This document shows positions 53,681 to 63,800 of a stretch of 64,000 nucleotides of DNA, piece by piece. Made by a program: the position numbers and the translations under genes. This DNA comes from Rhynchonema sp. JSB1_4. Its lineage: Eukaryota > Nematoda > Chromadorea > Monhysterida > Xyalidae. Location of the stretch: assembly GCA_030248065.1 (NCBI GenBank), contig JASAMV010006242.1, positions 1 to 64,000 on the forward strand, written 5' to 3'. Under the pieces are notes generated by a model, which ran no database searches, was not told where the DNA came from, and worked only from the letters and a program-made list of their open reading frames with translations. The stretch's first letter is position 1. Each line of letters begins with the position of its first letter.

Positions 53681-54569
53681 CAGTGTTGGAGGTACTCTGG
53701 AGGGGGGGATACCTACTGTACCGCGCTCGGCGAGGGGGATACCTACTGTACCAGAGCCGATGGCCTGGGGGGGGGGGGTTATGTACCTAGGGGGGGTTTG
53801 GGGGGGGGGTTAGGTTTTGGGGTAAAAATTTTTAATGTGTTTATTATGTGTGGAATCGTGTGAAAACGTAGTATTTGCGCGCGTAGCGCGCGAATTTGGG
53901 GTAATTTGAGGTAAAAACCACTGATTTAACACTAATTTTGGTCATTTTGATCAAAAAATGGCACTTTTGAGGCAAAATCGGGGGGGGATACCTACTGTAC
54001 CGGGGTGAAAATCGGGGGGATACCTACTGTACCATGCCAAACATCGGGGGGGATACCTACTGTACCAGGCGAGGGGGGATACCCATAGTAGTGGCTGGGG
54101 GGGGGTTGGGGGGGGGGTTACCCCCCCCCCTCTCAGTACTTACCTACCACAAAACCCGAGGGGGGGGGGGTTGGGGGGGGGGGGTTGAGTACTTACCTCT
54201 CACAACTCCAAATCATACCTCTCACAAGCAATTTTATACCTTTTTAAGGCAAAAATCGGTGTTTTTCGACCTTATTTTCCCAAAAATCGCGCGCTCCGCG
54301 CGCAAACCCACCCATTAAACCTATTTTTAGGCGATTTTCGGCGAAAATTTTGAAAAAGTACTGTTTTTACCTCAATTTTTGGCCAAAATTGTATCACAAA
54401 AACGGTGTTTTTTCGCCTTTTTGGGTGACCAAAATCGTACCTCTCACGCTTCCGGTCCCAACCCCGCATCATACTTACCTCCCACACATGGGCCTGCCAC
54501 TACACTGGGGATACCTACTGTACTGGGGGGGGGGCTACCCCCCGAACCCCCCCCCCACCTCCAACACTG
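53681..54569. mobile_element. hAT-like element E2, inserted in S
   Basis: CAGTGTTGGAGG to CCTCCAACACTG with the perfect duplication attggtat (53673-53680 and 54570-54577). Inverted relative to E1, same words (GGGGGATACCTACTGTACC) and core palindrome at 53877-53894. Interrupted by F. Confidence 0.9.
54084..54507. mobile_element. hAT-like element F, innermost, inserted in E2
   Basis: CATAGTAGTGGC to GCCACTACACTG with the perfect duplication gggatacc (54076-54083 and 54508-54515). Words GTACTTACCTCTCACAA. Core palindrome GCGCGCTCCGCGCGC at 54287-54302. Confidence 0.9.
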
Positions 54570-55307
54570 ATTGGTATTGGTATTGGGTGGTATTGGTATT
54601 GGGTATTGTGCCCACCCATAGTCCGGAGGGGGAGATAGCGGACCCTCCGTTTTTTTCGGAGGGGGAGATAGTGTACCCCCGAGGGTTTTTGAGGTAGAAA
54701 ATTTGACCTATTTTTGCCCCTTTTTGGAAAAAATTCTTCATAAAAAGGGCATTTTGGGGACTTTTGAGAACATTGACCTAAAAATCACGCATTTTTGGTA
54801 TAAAAATGCCCATTTTAGGCCTAAAAATGCCTATTTTAGGCAAAAATTGGTGGAGATAGTGTACCCGGAGGGGGAGATAGGGGGATAGTGTACCACCTGA
54901 GAGGGAGATAGCGTACCCCGAGGGGGACCCCCCCTCCCCCCCCAGGAACTACACTGACGCTATCTCCCCCTCGGGTGGTACACTATCCCCCTATCGCCCC
55001 CTCCGGGTACACTATCTCCCCCAATTTTTGCTTAAAATGGCCATTTTTAGGCCTAAAATGGGCATTTTTAGGCCTAAAATGTGTGATTTTCTGGTCAATG
55101 TTCTCAAAAGTCGCCAAAATACCCTTTTTATGAAGAATTTTTTCCAAAAAGGGGCAAAAATAGGTCAAATTTTCTACCTCAAAAAGTGACTTTTTCCCAA
55201 ATTTGGGTCTTCCCCCCCCCTTACCCCCTCGGGTGGTACACTATCTCCCCCTCCGAAAAAAACGGAGGGTCCGCTATCTCCCCCTCCGGACCAGGAACTA
55301 CACTGCA

Positions 55308-55920
55308 GAGGTCGCAATCGGGGCACTCCTGGAGTATAGCGGACCCAATAGAAAAATGCCTGGAAACGCTTGGAAAACCCACCCAGGGGTTTTCGATGGT
55401 GCTGAAAACGAATATGACATCGTCTCCAACCCAATCCAACTGAAAAAAAAAACCGGAAAAGTGAGAAAACTTTTTGGCGCCAAAGAGTGTGAGCTGGCTA
55501 CCGTAAAAACCTAAATAGAAGGGGGGCTCCATAATCCACTCGGATATGTGGGCCGGATACAACAACGTCGCGTTTCTCCCCGTCGCACCCCTCTACCAGC
55601 ACCTGCGCGTCAACCACACCCAGCATTTCGTCGACACCATAAACGCCTAACAGCACCATAAACGCCTCGGTCCACTTACCCGAACCCAACGGCCCTCATC
55701 AGGGCCACCAAAACGAAGCCATGTACTGAAGGATTTTGAAAGGGACGTACCTGAAAGAGTTGGATTGGGTCGGAGGGGAAGAGTAGATATGAAAGAGTTG
55801 GATTGGGTTGGAGACGATGTCATATTCGTTTTCAGCCCCATCGAAACCCCTGGGTGGGTTTTCCAAGCGTTTCCAGGCATTTTTCTATTGGGTCCGCTAT
55901 ACTCCAGGAGTGCCGCAATC
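55308..55920. repeat. Inverted repeat with 120-bp arms (K)
   Basis: 55316-55443 and 55797-55917 are inverted copies (GGAGTATAGCGGACCCAATA against its complement, and CCCACCCAGGGGTTTTCGAT). The loop includes an I-type left end at 55501 and a minus-strand frame (KWTEAFMVLLGVYGVDEMLG) of unknown origin. Confidence 0.75.
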
Positions 55921-56134
55921 GGGCCGGGCCGGGCTGCGATTTTGGGCTCTTGGCTCGGGCCGGGCCGGGCCGGAGATTTGGAGGGTCGGGCCGGGCCGGG
56001 CACCCCGGCCCGAAGCTTCTAAAGTGACTTATTTTACTGAAAAAGTGGGCATTTTTTCGTCAAAAATACTAAAATTTCTGACGGATTCGGCAAGTAAGTG
56101 ATCCAATGTAGTACTACTTGGTCAGGGTGCTGAC

Positions 56135-57050
56135 CAGTGGTGTCGTTGGGGGGGAAGGGGGGGTTACCCCCTAGTATCCGGTATCCGATCCGGTATCTTG
56201 ATTTTTTCACCCAGGGGTATCCGGTATCCTGGACTTTCTGTCCAGGGGTATGCTACATTAAAATTTTTCCGAAAACCGTAAAAATCGCCTATTTTTACCT
56301 CTAAAATGCTCAAAATCGCTTGCTGGCGCAAGCATAACCAGGGTAGTACTTGGGGGGGGGGGTGGGGGGGGCTCCCCCCCAAATTCATCTATCTATCGTC
56401 AACACTTTTTGATTTCATCTATCTATCGTCAACACTTATGGGCAAATCTATCTATCGTCAACAAATTCTGGGAACAATCTATCTATCGTCAACACATTTC
56501 GACCCCAAAATGGGTATTTTTGCCTCAGAATGGCTCAAAATCGGTATTTTTTGTCCCAAATAGGCAAAAAATCGCGCGCTACGCGCGGATTTAGTGCATC
56601 TTAGTACATTTTCATTAATATTTACACATTATTACCAACTTAGTACACTATACTATACCTTAATTTTTGGCGACCCCCCCCCCCACCATCTATCTATCGT
56701 CAACAAGTTTGGGTCGACCCCCCCCCCAGATTTCGGACTTGGGTCATCTATCTATCGTCAACACATTTCGGGTCCCAATCTATCTATCGTCAACACCCTG
56801 ACCAAGTACTACACTGAGCATAACCCCAAAAAATGACCGTTTTTTGCGCTTCCAACACCAATTTTGCTCAATTTTCCTCTAAAAAATTGACCTTTTTTTT
56901 GAACAACCCCCCTGGGTATCCGAGATTTTTTATTTTGGGAGGCAACCCCCCTGGTATCCGAGATTTTTCATTTTGGGTATCCGGTATCCGAAAATTTTGG
57001 ATTTTGGGTATCCGGTATCCTGACTTTTTGTTTTCCCAACGACACCACTG
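56135..57050. mobile_element. hAT-like element D, word GGTATCCGGTATCC, inserted in C2
   Basis: CAGTGGTGTCGTTGGG to CCCAACGACACCACTG. Flanks gtgctgac and gtgttgac match at seven of eight. Interrupted by C1. Confidence 0.82.
56339..56816. mobile_element. hAT-like element C1, word ATCTATCTATCGTCAACAC, inserted in D
   Basis: CAGGGTAGTACTTGG to CCAAGTACTACACTG with the perfect duplication agcataac (56331-56338 and 56817-56824). Eight words in plus orientation at both ends; core palindrome ATCGCGCGCTACGCGCG at 56572-56588. A second copy of the family that surrounds it. Confidence 0.9.
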
Positions 57051-57851
57051 GTGTTGACGATAGATAGATTGGGACCCGAAATGTGTTGACGATAGATAGA
57101 TGACCCAAGTCCGAAATCTGGGGGGGTCGACCCAAACTTGTTGACGATAGATAGATGGTGGGGGCGTCGCCAAAAATCAAGGTATAGTATAGTGTACTAA
57201 GCAGGTAATAATGTGTAAATATTAATGAAAAGTACTTAGATGTAGCGCGCGATTTTTTGTCTATTTGGGACAAAAAATACCGATTTTGAGCCATTTTGAG
57301 GCCAAATTACCCATTTTGGGGTCGAAATGTGTTGACGATAGATAGATTGTTCCCAGAATTTGTTGACGATAGATAGATTTGCCCACAAGTGCTGACGATA
57401 GATAGATGAAATCAGAAAGTGTTGACGATAGATAGATGACTTTGGGGGGATCCCCCACCCCCCCCCAAGCACTACCCTGAAGTGATCAGTATTGTCTATG
57501 TGACGACTTTTTCATGGAAAACAATGAATTTTCAACCAAAAAAATAGGTTCAAGACTTCGCAAAAATTATGACAAAAATTGGGTTAAAATCTGAGCTGAA
57601 AATTCGGGCCGGGCCGGGCCGGAGATTTGGGGGCTCGGGCCGGGCCGGCCAAACCCGGTCCGATTGCGACATCTGGCCTGTATTCCTCAACTGCTTCAAC
57701 TTTATTCGAAAAAACCGTTTTTTTTCAAAAATGTAACCTACTGACTCATTAGTCACTGATTTTTGTGCTTGTGCCGATCTTGCCTGTTTTCAAGTTGATT
57801 TCATTCAGACAGATGAACGAGGTTTACCAAGAACAAGATTCGTGATACGAA

Positions 57852-60800
57852 ATGTCGGACGTTCGGGAAAACCTCAACCAACTCACGGCTCCGTTGGGTC
57901 GCTGGACTTTGGCCGACGACGCAAAGGTTCGATTCCATTACCACCATGCTCACTAAGGGGTTATTTTTTCAAAATAGGCTAGTAGCAAAAGTTAGGAAAG
58001 TAAAAAATTTAGTAGCTTTTTTCTGCGGAAATGCCAATTTACTAGCTTTTTTGGCCCAAATATAAAAGTTTAGTAGCTTTTATGCTGCTAAGTTTGAAAA
58101 TTTACCAGCTTTTCAAAAAATTTAGTAGCTAAAAAGCTACTAAATTTGGTTAAAGAATCCATGTAGCTCACATCGGTGGCTTAGTCGGTGTGCGGTCACC
58201 AACCCACCACCACCGGATCAGTGAGCACCCGACCCAGATCTTTGTTCTCCTATCGTTGCCCCCGTGATAACCTGTTTTCGCAAACGGACACATCGATGCG
58301 GCACTGGGGAAATATTTTCTGGCCCATCAAAATCAAACCGAAGCGAGCTGGTTTAAAAGTGCTTCAGATGCGTGACAGTTTCACAAAGTTCGTCAGCGTG
58401 CGTTGAGATCGTTCCTCCAGCTCCAGCCGTGCGCTTGTTATGAAGCGGCACACTTGCAGCACAACTGATGGAGCTGTGACTTTTCAAGCGTGTTGGTGTA
58501 TTATATCCACTCACTCACAGGTGATCAACGCGCTCGAACAATCCTCGTCCACAATCTTCACAGCGACCGATGATGTTTCACGTCAATTGTCCAACCTCGA
58601 CCATCTGGCAGTCACGTCGAACGTCGAGTTCTCCAACTGCCAACATCGACTGCTCGCATTGGCCGCGACGAAATTTGTCGAAAACGTTCGTGCATGTCTG
58701 TGTGATTGTCTAAATCTTGATTTGTTTTCATGCGGAGTAGGGATGTACCTAATATGTGCGACAATCGCGTGAACCATGTGGTTCTGGTTCACAAGTGGTT
58801 GCTTGAATATGACACATGAACTGACAGTGTTTGTTACGGTTTTTCGTTTGTTATCATGCCCATCAACTAGCCAACAGTTTGACTCTCGTTTAGGCCGAAT
58901 TCATAATGGATACGCATTTGCGCGTTTGCGCGTCAACCTGGCTAGACTTCGACACTACATGCTGATGCGCAAACGCGCATGCATTGTGAATCCGGCCTTA
59001 CGACTGTTTCGCAATTTTTCGATTGATTTTCAGCGCGTGTACGACGAAGAAGTGATGCTGAAGAAACCGGCCGAGAAACAGGTACATTTCCACATTTTTT
59101 GTTGACAAAACTGTGAAGAAAAATCGACAATTTCAGCCACAAACGCGTGAACAACGCGAGCGCCGTCTGGTGGCGCAATGCAATCGCGCAGTCAACCGAG
59201 GCTGCCAGCTGCTGACGTCGCATTTTCACAAAATCGAGATCAAACCGGAAGATTTTGACGAGGATGATGACCCGACATTCCAGCCAGCGCCCGTCTTCGA
59301 ACCGAAAGTGAGTTCTTTCAGAATTTTTTGCTCTGTTTTAATCCAAAATGCACGACATAAACCTGGGTGCATCTATCTGTTTTGTTTGTAATTAATGGTG
59401 GTTGGAGATTTGGTCACTCACTCACGGTCACAGTTGAATCTTCGGCCATCGCACAATTTATCCAAACCAGGCAATGAACACTGGCTTCACCGACCCGCGG
59501 TGCCCGAATCAATCAGCGCGAATGCACCAAATAGCCACCGATCCCAACAAACACAAAATTAATTATTACAGGACAAATACGCCGTGCGTTCGCTGCCACA
59601 TTTGGTGGGCGGTCGTCGATTCTTAATGTCGCCATCGGCCGGCCTCGATGAGGACGAAGAGGAACGAGCCGAGCAGCAGGCACAATCATCGATGGAGGAA
59701 CGCGATGTGACTGTGAATTTAGACAGTCCCGTGCACAGGGTGAGCGCGGTGTCGTGCGTGGGGTGCTTTCACATTTACCAGCTGCAGTTTATGCCCACTG
59801 CCTGCACTATATGTGTCCATGTGCAATTTGCACTACTTCTGGCCGCAGGTAGCTCTTGGGCCGGGCTAAACTTGGTGAACTTCTTTATTCGCATTCACCA
59901 TGGAGCCTTTTTGTCAGATTCTTCGGAATTTGTTCACGTCAGCGACTTGTTTCGGCCGGCGTCAGAATTGTTTTTTTGGCTCCCGCGGAACAAGCTAGGC
60001 TAGACGTCTCATAGTCATATCGCTAAACGGATTGCTGATGGACGTCTGGTTAATTATTTTCCATTTTGTTCTCATAGTCAAATGTGTTTCCTCAGGTACC
60101 CCCGACACGCGCTGCAACCGACAATCAGCAGTCCTCATCCGTTCCTCAGTCCATCGTTCCCCCGGCGCCCGTGATCCCCGCGGGCAAACTAGTCCCACCA
60201 GCTGGAGGGTCACAACCCCAGCAGCAAGGGTCAGGCCTGGGGCCCAGTGCCCAAGCGCACCCCCAACCGTCGTCAGCCAGCTCATCGCTGAAAGCGGCAT
60301 CCGACTCGAGTGGTCTGTTTGGTGACGTGGATAGTGACCATGAAGATCTGTTTGCCACTGCGTCACATCATGCCAGCAGACAAGCGACGCAGGATATGGT
60401 GCGTCCTCGCTATCTTTTAGCTTCTGTGAAAAGAAGTGGCTGCATAATGTGTGAACCAAATTTGAATGTTGGCCGGCTGTTTGGCCGGAAATGTTTCGTC
60501 CAGCATGCATATAAAGGCGCACAAATCAATACACGCTAATAAGTCTACTCCAATTCCGTCTGAAAACAGCCATGAAATGGGCATCAAATACAAAACTTCA
60601 TAAAAATATGCACAATGTATGGGCAAACTACACCAACACGAGCCCGATTTCGAAGGTGGTGGGTATTCAAAAGGAATAGAAAGAGAAAATCATCATGCTA
60701 CATTTTGTATTCTTCAGCGTGTAACATTTTCCAAACCAGCAGCCAAGTCAGAATGTTTCACCATTCTACCAGCTGCGAAATCGAGCTCATGTTGGCGTAG

Positions 60801-63800
60801 TTTGCCTTTATCTCAATTTTTATGCTTCAGGTCGATGCCAGGTCTCCAAAACGGCCGGAAGCTCGACCATTCAGTGGCAATGCGAGTGTGCAGGCAGAAC
60901 TGGCCAAAAAGTTGGGTGTTGTGCCGAGCACTGCGGCGTCGTCGAGCGTCACTGTCACCGATGAACATGTCGATAAAATTAGTGGTACGTTTGCTTTTGG
61001 GTGTAGTGTGTTAGACCAGGATTAAATTCGTCAAAAAACTGGAACATGTACTGTGCCAGATTTGGACCCATCTTTCTGGGTTAAAATGGTAAAAACGGTA
61101 CAAACTGAGCACAAAATACAACAATTTTTTTGTTTTGTTGGATAAACTTCCTATCGCTCACAGTCACATTTCCACTTAGTTTCCTTTGTCGTGTTGTTTT
61201 AGGTATACCAATCACTACATAACATAATCTCTTGAATAGTAAAAAAATGGAAAGAGGGCTCACTGAAGCGTTGATATGTCACCTGCCGTACTTTGAAATG
61301 GGGTGAAAAACGACAATTGATAATTAGATTGTTGCCGTCGGATTTTATTCAATGTAAAAAGCCACTAGTTAGTTTCAGATGATGATGAAGACATATTTTC
61401 TCCCACGTTTGTGCCCCCTGTACCCAAGCAACGCACATCCACACAACAACAACAACAGCCGCCCAAAGATTTTCTGTCGCAACTCAATCGAGTCATTGGC
61501 AATCAAAGTTCTGGTTCAGCTGTTGGTCAAACAGTTAGTGGGCGTTTTTTTCATTTTTGGATATGTGACGTGTCTGTCAAATGTAACACTGTTTGACCTT
61601 TCGGTGGTAAGATGCTCAATATGGCTATAGACAGGATTGTTGCTCTGCGTGAAATGAATATTTTTCAGTGTGGCCAAAAATTCCTTTCCCCCGCTCCTGG
61701 ATTTTTTTGACCATTTCTTGCGCCTGAAGACTTAGAATTTGCAGCTACACCTTTCACATTTTGCCAAATGAAATGCTAGGTGCACATTGCACCTAAAATT
61801 CTGACATCTGGGTTGAACTCAGTGTTGTTCGTGGTCCGGAGGGGGATATAGCGGGCCCCTCGTTTTTTTCGGAGGGGGAGATAGTGTACCCCGAGGGAAA
61901 GGGGGAGAAGACCTGAATTCAGGAAAACGTTAATTTTTTGAGGTGAAAATTTTGACCTATTTTTTGCCCCTTTTTGGAAGAAATCCCTATGAAAAGATAT
62001 TTTGGCGATTTTTCACAACATTGACCTAAAAATCACACATTCTGTGCCTACAAATGTCCATTTTAGATTTAAAATGCCTATGTTAGGCAACAATTGGGGG
62101 AGATAGTCTACCCGGAGAGCGGAGGGGGAGATAAGGGGTAGTGTACCACTTGAGGAGGAGATAGCGTACCCGAGGGGGGCCCACTCCCTCCAGGAACTAC
62201 GCTGGTGCATACGGTAAACTCCACTCGGGTTCCGATTATGTAACCACAAAGTCAACACACCTAATTTGACCGTATCAGCTGCAGCCATCAACAATCGTCC
62301 CTCCGGGTGGCACATCTGCGCCTGACCGGTCCGAGACCAGGATCGAGCCTCAGCCTGTAATTGTGCAGAAAAGTATATTCGATGACGATGACAGCGACGA
62401 TGGAGGGGATATATTTGGCAGCAATGTTCTTGGATCCGTTAGTTATTATTGTTTGTGGTTTGTGAATTCAGTTGTTTTGGGTTTAAGAGGGATATAGATC
62501 GCTGAAGGGACTCAAAAGACAATGGAACTAGAATATGCCAGCACTGTGTAGTTACTGGTCCGGAGGGGGAGATAGCCCACCCCCCCCCCGTTTTTTCGGA
62601 GGGGAGATAGTGTACTCCGAGGGGGAGGGGGAAGACCCAAATTCAGGAAAAGACACTTTTTGAGGTGAAAATTTTGACCTGTTTTTGCCCCCTTTTTGAA
62701 AAAAACCCTTTTAAAAGGACAACATTGACCTAAGAATCGTACATTTTAGGCCTAAAATATACATGCTTAGGCTTAGGCTTAAAATTCAGTTAAAACTCTC
62801 TCTCACGAAGGGACCTCAGATCTATTGTGTGCATGTACACAGGTCACAGCCCACTAAACAGGCATCTAACCAAAATGGGCCTCAGAGACGACCCAACCTG
62901 CACCACTTGTGGCGAAGAAGAAACAGTCGAACATTTTCTGTGTAAGTGCCTCGGCCTGAAAAACATCCGAAAAGGAACCTTGGGCGCAGAAACAATCACC
63001 CTGGATGAAGCCCGCGACACTAAAGTGTCCTGGGTGGCCGAATTTATTAGGGAGACTACACGTTTTGATTAGAATTTCGGCATAGTGCAGCATAGAAATA
63101 GGAACAGTCCTGTCACAGTTAGCACACATCACACAATGAACGGGGATCTGTTCTACACAGAATAATGGTCTCCAAGTTGCTGGGCCTGTGTAAAAATCCC
63201 TACCATGGGGTTCCACACTGGCTGCCCACGAATCATCATAGGCTTAAAATGCCTATTTCAGGTAGAAATTGGGGGAGATACTGCGTCCAGAGGGGGATAT
63301 TAGGGGATAAGGTACACCTGAGGGGGAGATAGCGTACCCGAGGTTTTTTCACATCTTTTGTATGTGTTTTAAAGAAAAAAAGTTGCAATGAAGAAGGTGC
63401 TTCCTTTTAAATCTATTTAGTGGCAGGAATAAAGTTGTCTCTTATTTGCACATCTCGTCGCGTGATTACACTTTTCGGTGAACATTCCTGCCGGATTTGA
63501 TAGATGTGTCTTTTCAGATCAGGTCCTCCGCCGCGCCTTCCACGCAACCAACGATCCCCGCCGTGTCTGAGCGAACTGTCTCCCCGGCTCCTACAGTACG
63601 GTTGGTCAATTTAGAGTACCTGTTTGTTGTTTTGGCCGGTTTTTCGTTTCTCGTCTGAAACTCCGCAATATGTTATCATTTCCAGCGCCACAACCACGCT
63701 ACCATCCGCCACCAAGCACGTGTCCTTGTTTGGCGACAGTGATGCCTCTGATGACGATGATATTTTCGCGCCCAGACCCTTCAAGCCCGTTGAAGCCACA

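Larger units (their letters stand above)
53176..54620. mobile_element. Element S, built of TACCAATACCCAA words, inserted in A6
   Basis: Ends TAGGCCTGGGCACAATACC and GGTATTGTGCCCACCCATA; perfect duplication gtccggag (53168-53175 and 54621-54628). Its interior is almost entirely CCAATACCAATA words on the left and GGTATTGG words on the right, an inverted satellite-like array. Interrupted by E2. Confidence 0.88.
53154..54956. mobile_element. hAT-like element A6, inserted in A5
   Basis: Same TIR as A5 but opposite orientation of words (GGGGGAGATAGTGTACC). Perfect duplication acgctatc (53146-53153 and 54957-54964), lying in an A5 word. Interrupted by S after its first 22 bp. Confidence 0.9.
53104..55305. 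mobile_element. hAT-like element A5 (outermost shell of a five-deep nest)
   Basis: Left end CAGTGTAGTTCCTGG at 53104, right end CCAGGAACTACACTG at 55305. Word GGTACACTATCTCCCC. The flanks share cagaggt but shifted by three bases, so its target duplication is imperfect. Its own sequence is 53104-53153 plus 54957-55305; the rest is A6 and what A6 contains. Confidence 0.82.
56104..57479. mobile_element. hAT-like element C2, word GTGTTGACGATAGATAGAT
   Basis: CAATGTAGTACTACTTGG to CCAAGCACTACCCTG with the perfect duplication aagtgatc (56096-56103 and 57480-57487). Words run in minus orientation. Interrupted by D in its first word. Confidence 0.88.
55912..57672. mobile_element. K3, element with GGGCCGGGCC words
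   Basis: The left CCGCAATCGGGCCGGGCCGG and right CCCGGTCCGATTGCGAC ends are inverted. GGGCCGGGCCGG words lie at both ends. Target duplication not identified. Interrupted by C2. Confidence 0.55.

Noticed and set aside
56389..57440. Regularly repeated ATCTATCTATCGTCAACAC words resembling a CRISPR array
   Set aside because: Eukaryotic context, spacing irregular, words lie at both ends of TIR elements with target duplications, no cas genes.
58150..58406. Possible extra FAM21 exon (VLQMRDSFTKFVSVR)
   Set aside because: Exon 57852-57926 joins 58521 directly in phase and in agreement with the family head, and this frame ends in a stop.
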